Assembly: GCF_017743735.1 (NCBI RefSeq)
Contig: NZ_JAGHRO010000001.1
Span: forward strand, 310,001 to 374,000
Reading direction: 5' to 3'
DNA: 64,000 nt
DNA from: Shimia sp. R9_2
GTDB lineage: Bacteria; Pseudomonadota; Alphaproteobacteria; Rhodobacterales; Rhodobacteraceae
The position numbers and the translations under genes are program-made. Under the pieces are notes generated by a model that worked only from the letters and a program-made list of their open reading frames with translations, searched no databases and was not told the DNA's origin. Each line of letters begins with the position of its first letter. The stretch's first letter is position 1. This document shows positions 63,948-64,000 of this stretch, piece after piece.

Positions 63948-64000
63948 ATGATACCTACTCAAATTCTTAGCACTGAGATTGAAGCACCTGTCTTGGATAT
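63948..64000 (+). CDS. 5' end of a gene cut by the right edge
   Basis: An ATG at 63948 preceded by GGAAGGAAGG starts an open frame of 17 full codons (Met-Ile-Pro-Thr-Gln-Ile-Leu) to the end of the window. Too short to identify. Confidence 0.55.
   Translation, partial: MIPTQILSTEIEAPVLD

Noticed and set aside
1-64000. CRISPR arrays, insertion sequences, rRNA genes
   Set aside because: No spaced direct repeats, transposase motifs, terminal inverted repeats or rRNA-like sequence were seen.

Overview
The window is chromosomal backbone DNA of an alphaproteobacterium of the order Rhodobacterales (Roseobacter/Rhodobacteraceae type); the genus cannot be fixed by eye. The evidence is the gene content and order: a RegB redox kinase divergent from a SenC/PrrC (SCO) protein, the block tsaE - sugar kinase - nucleotidyltransferase - addB - addA - trxA, alphaproteobacterial hslV with an N-terminal extension, Tim44-like/MltA/Smr, and dnaQ-coaE-aroE-maf facing hemJ-rho-mnmE-mnmG-rsmG-parA-parB. 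There is no prophage, insertion sequence, CRISPR array or integrase; this is core genome with a few accessory insertions.

The centre of the window is very probably the chromosomal replication origin. The only intergenic gap over 300 bases (25196-25608, between maf and hemJ) carries two perfect DnaA boxes and two one-mismatch boxes, a cluster of GANTC (CcrM) sites and a 20-base pure A/T stretch. Genes on either side point away from it (dnaQ-coaE-aroE-maf leftwards, hemJ to parB rightwards). Two perfect parS sites lie in the starts of mnmG and rsmG, and a third near-perfect one lies inside msrA at 41.7 kb.

Layout. 1-3.6 kb: redox signalling (senC, regB) and a membrane PAS protein in the position where other alphaproteobacteria have the cell-cycle pseudokinase DivL, but without any kinase domain. 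3.7-12.5 kb: tsaE, a MurNAc-recycling-type kinase/nucleotidyltransferase pair, the AddAB recombination nuclease and thioredoxin. 12.6-17.6 kb: a capsule-transport-like gene, then hslV and hslU separated by an aldo/keto reductase and a membrane protein. 17.7-22.4 kb: MFS carrier, Smr, MltA, Tim44-like, FxsA, SecB. 22.4-33 kb: origin region and chromosome partitioning genes. 33-42 kb: YbaN-like protein, HemW, RdgB, RNase PH, the HrcA/GrpE heat-shock pair, MutS, a PfkB kinase and a secreted MsrA. 42-45.4 kb: a two-gene glycan module, a sulfotransferase-like gene, an SCP2 protein and a small lipoprotein. 45.4-47 kb: argG and tRNA-Thr(CGU). 47-51 kb: a periplasmic binding protein coupled to a hybrid histidine kinase with no transport genes. 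51-57.4 kb: a PPP-type phosphatase overlapping a ClpP paralogue, then the complete serine pathway serA-serC / serB with a candidate serC leader RNA, and a TSUP carrier. 57.4-64 kb: an ArsR/SRPBCC/YCII operon with a visible operator, an asparaginase, an IalB protein, a degenerate Hint-domain protein, a WYL regulator operon with a perfect palindrome upstream, rlmN, a holin-superfamily membrane protein and a cut-off gene at the right edge.

Most start codons were moved inward from the longest possible reading frame, using ribosome binding sites, family lengths and four-base overlaps. No database search was available, so family names rest on recognised motifs and gene order.
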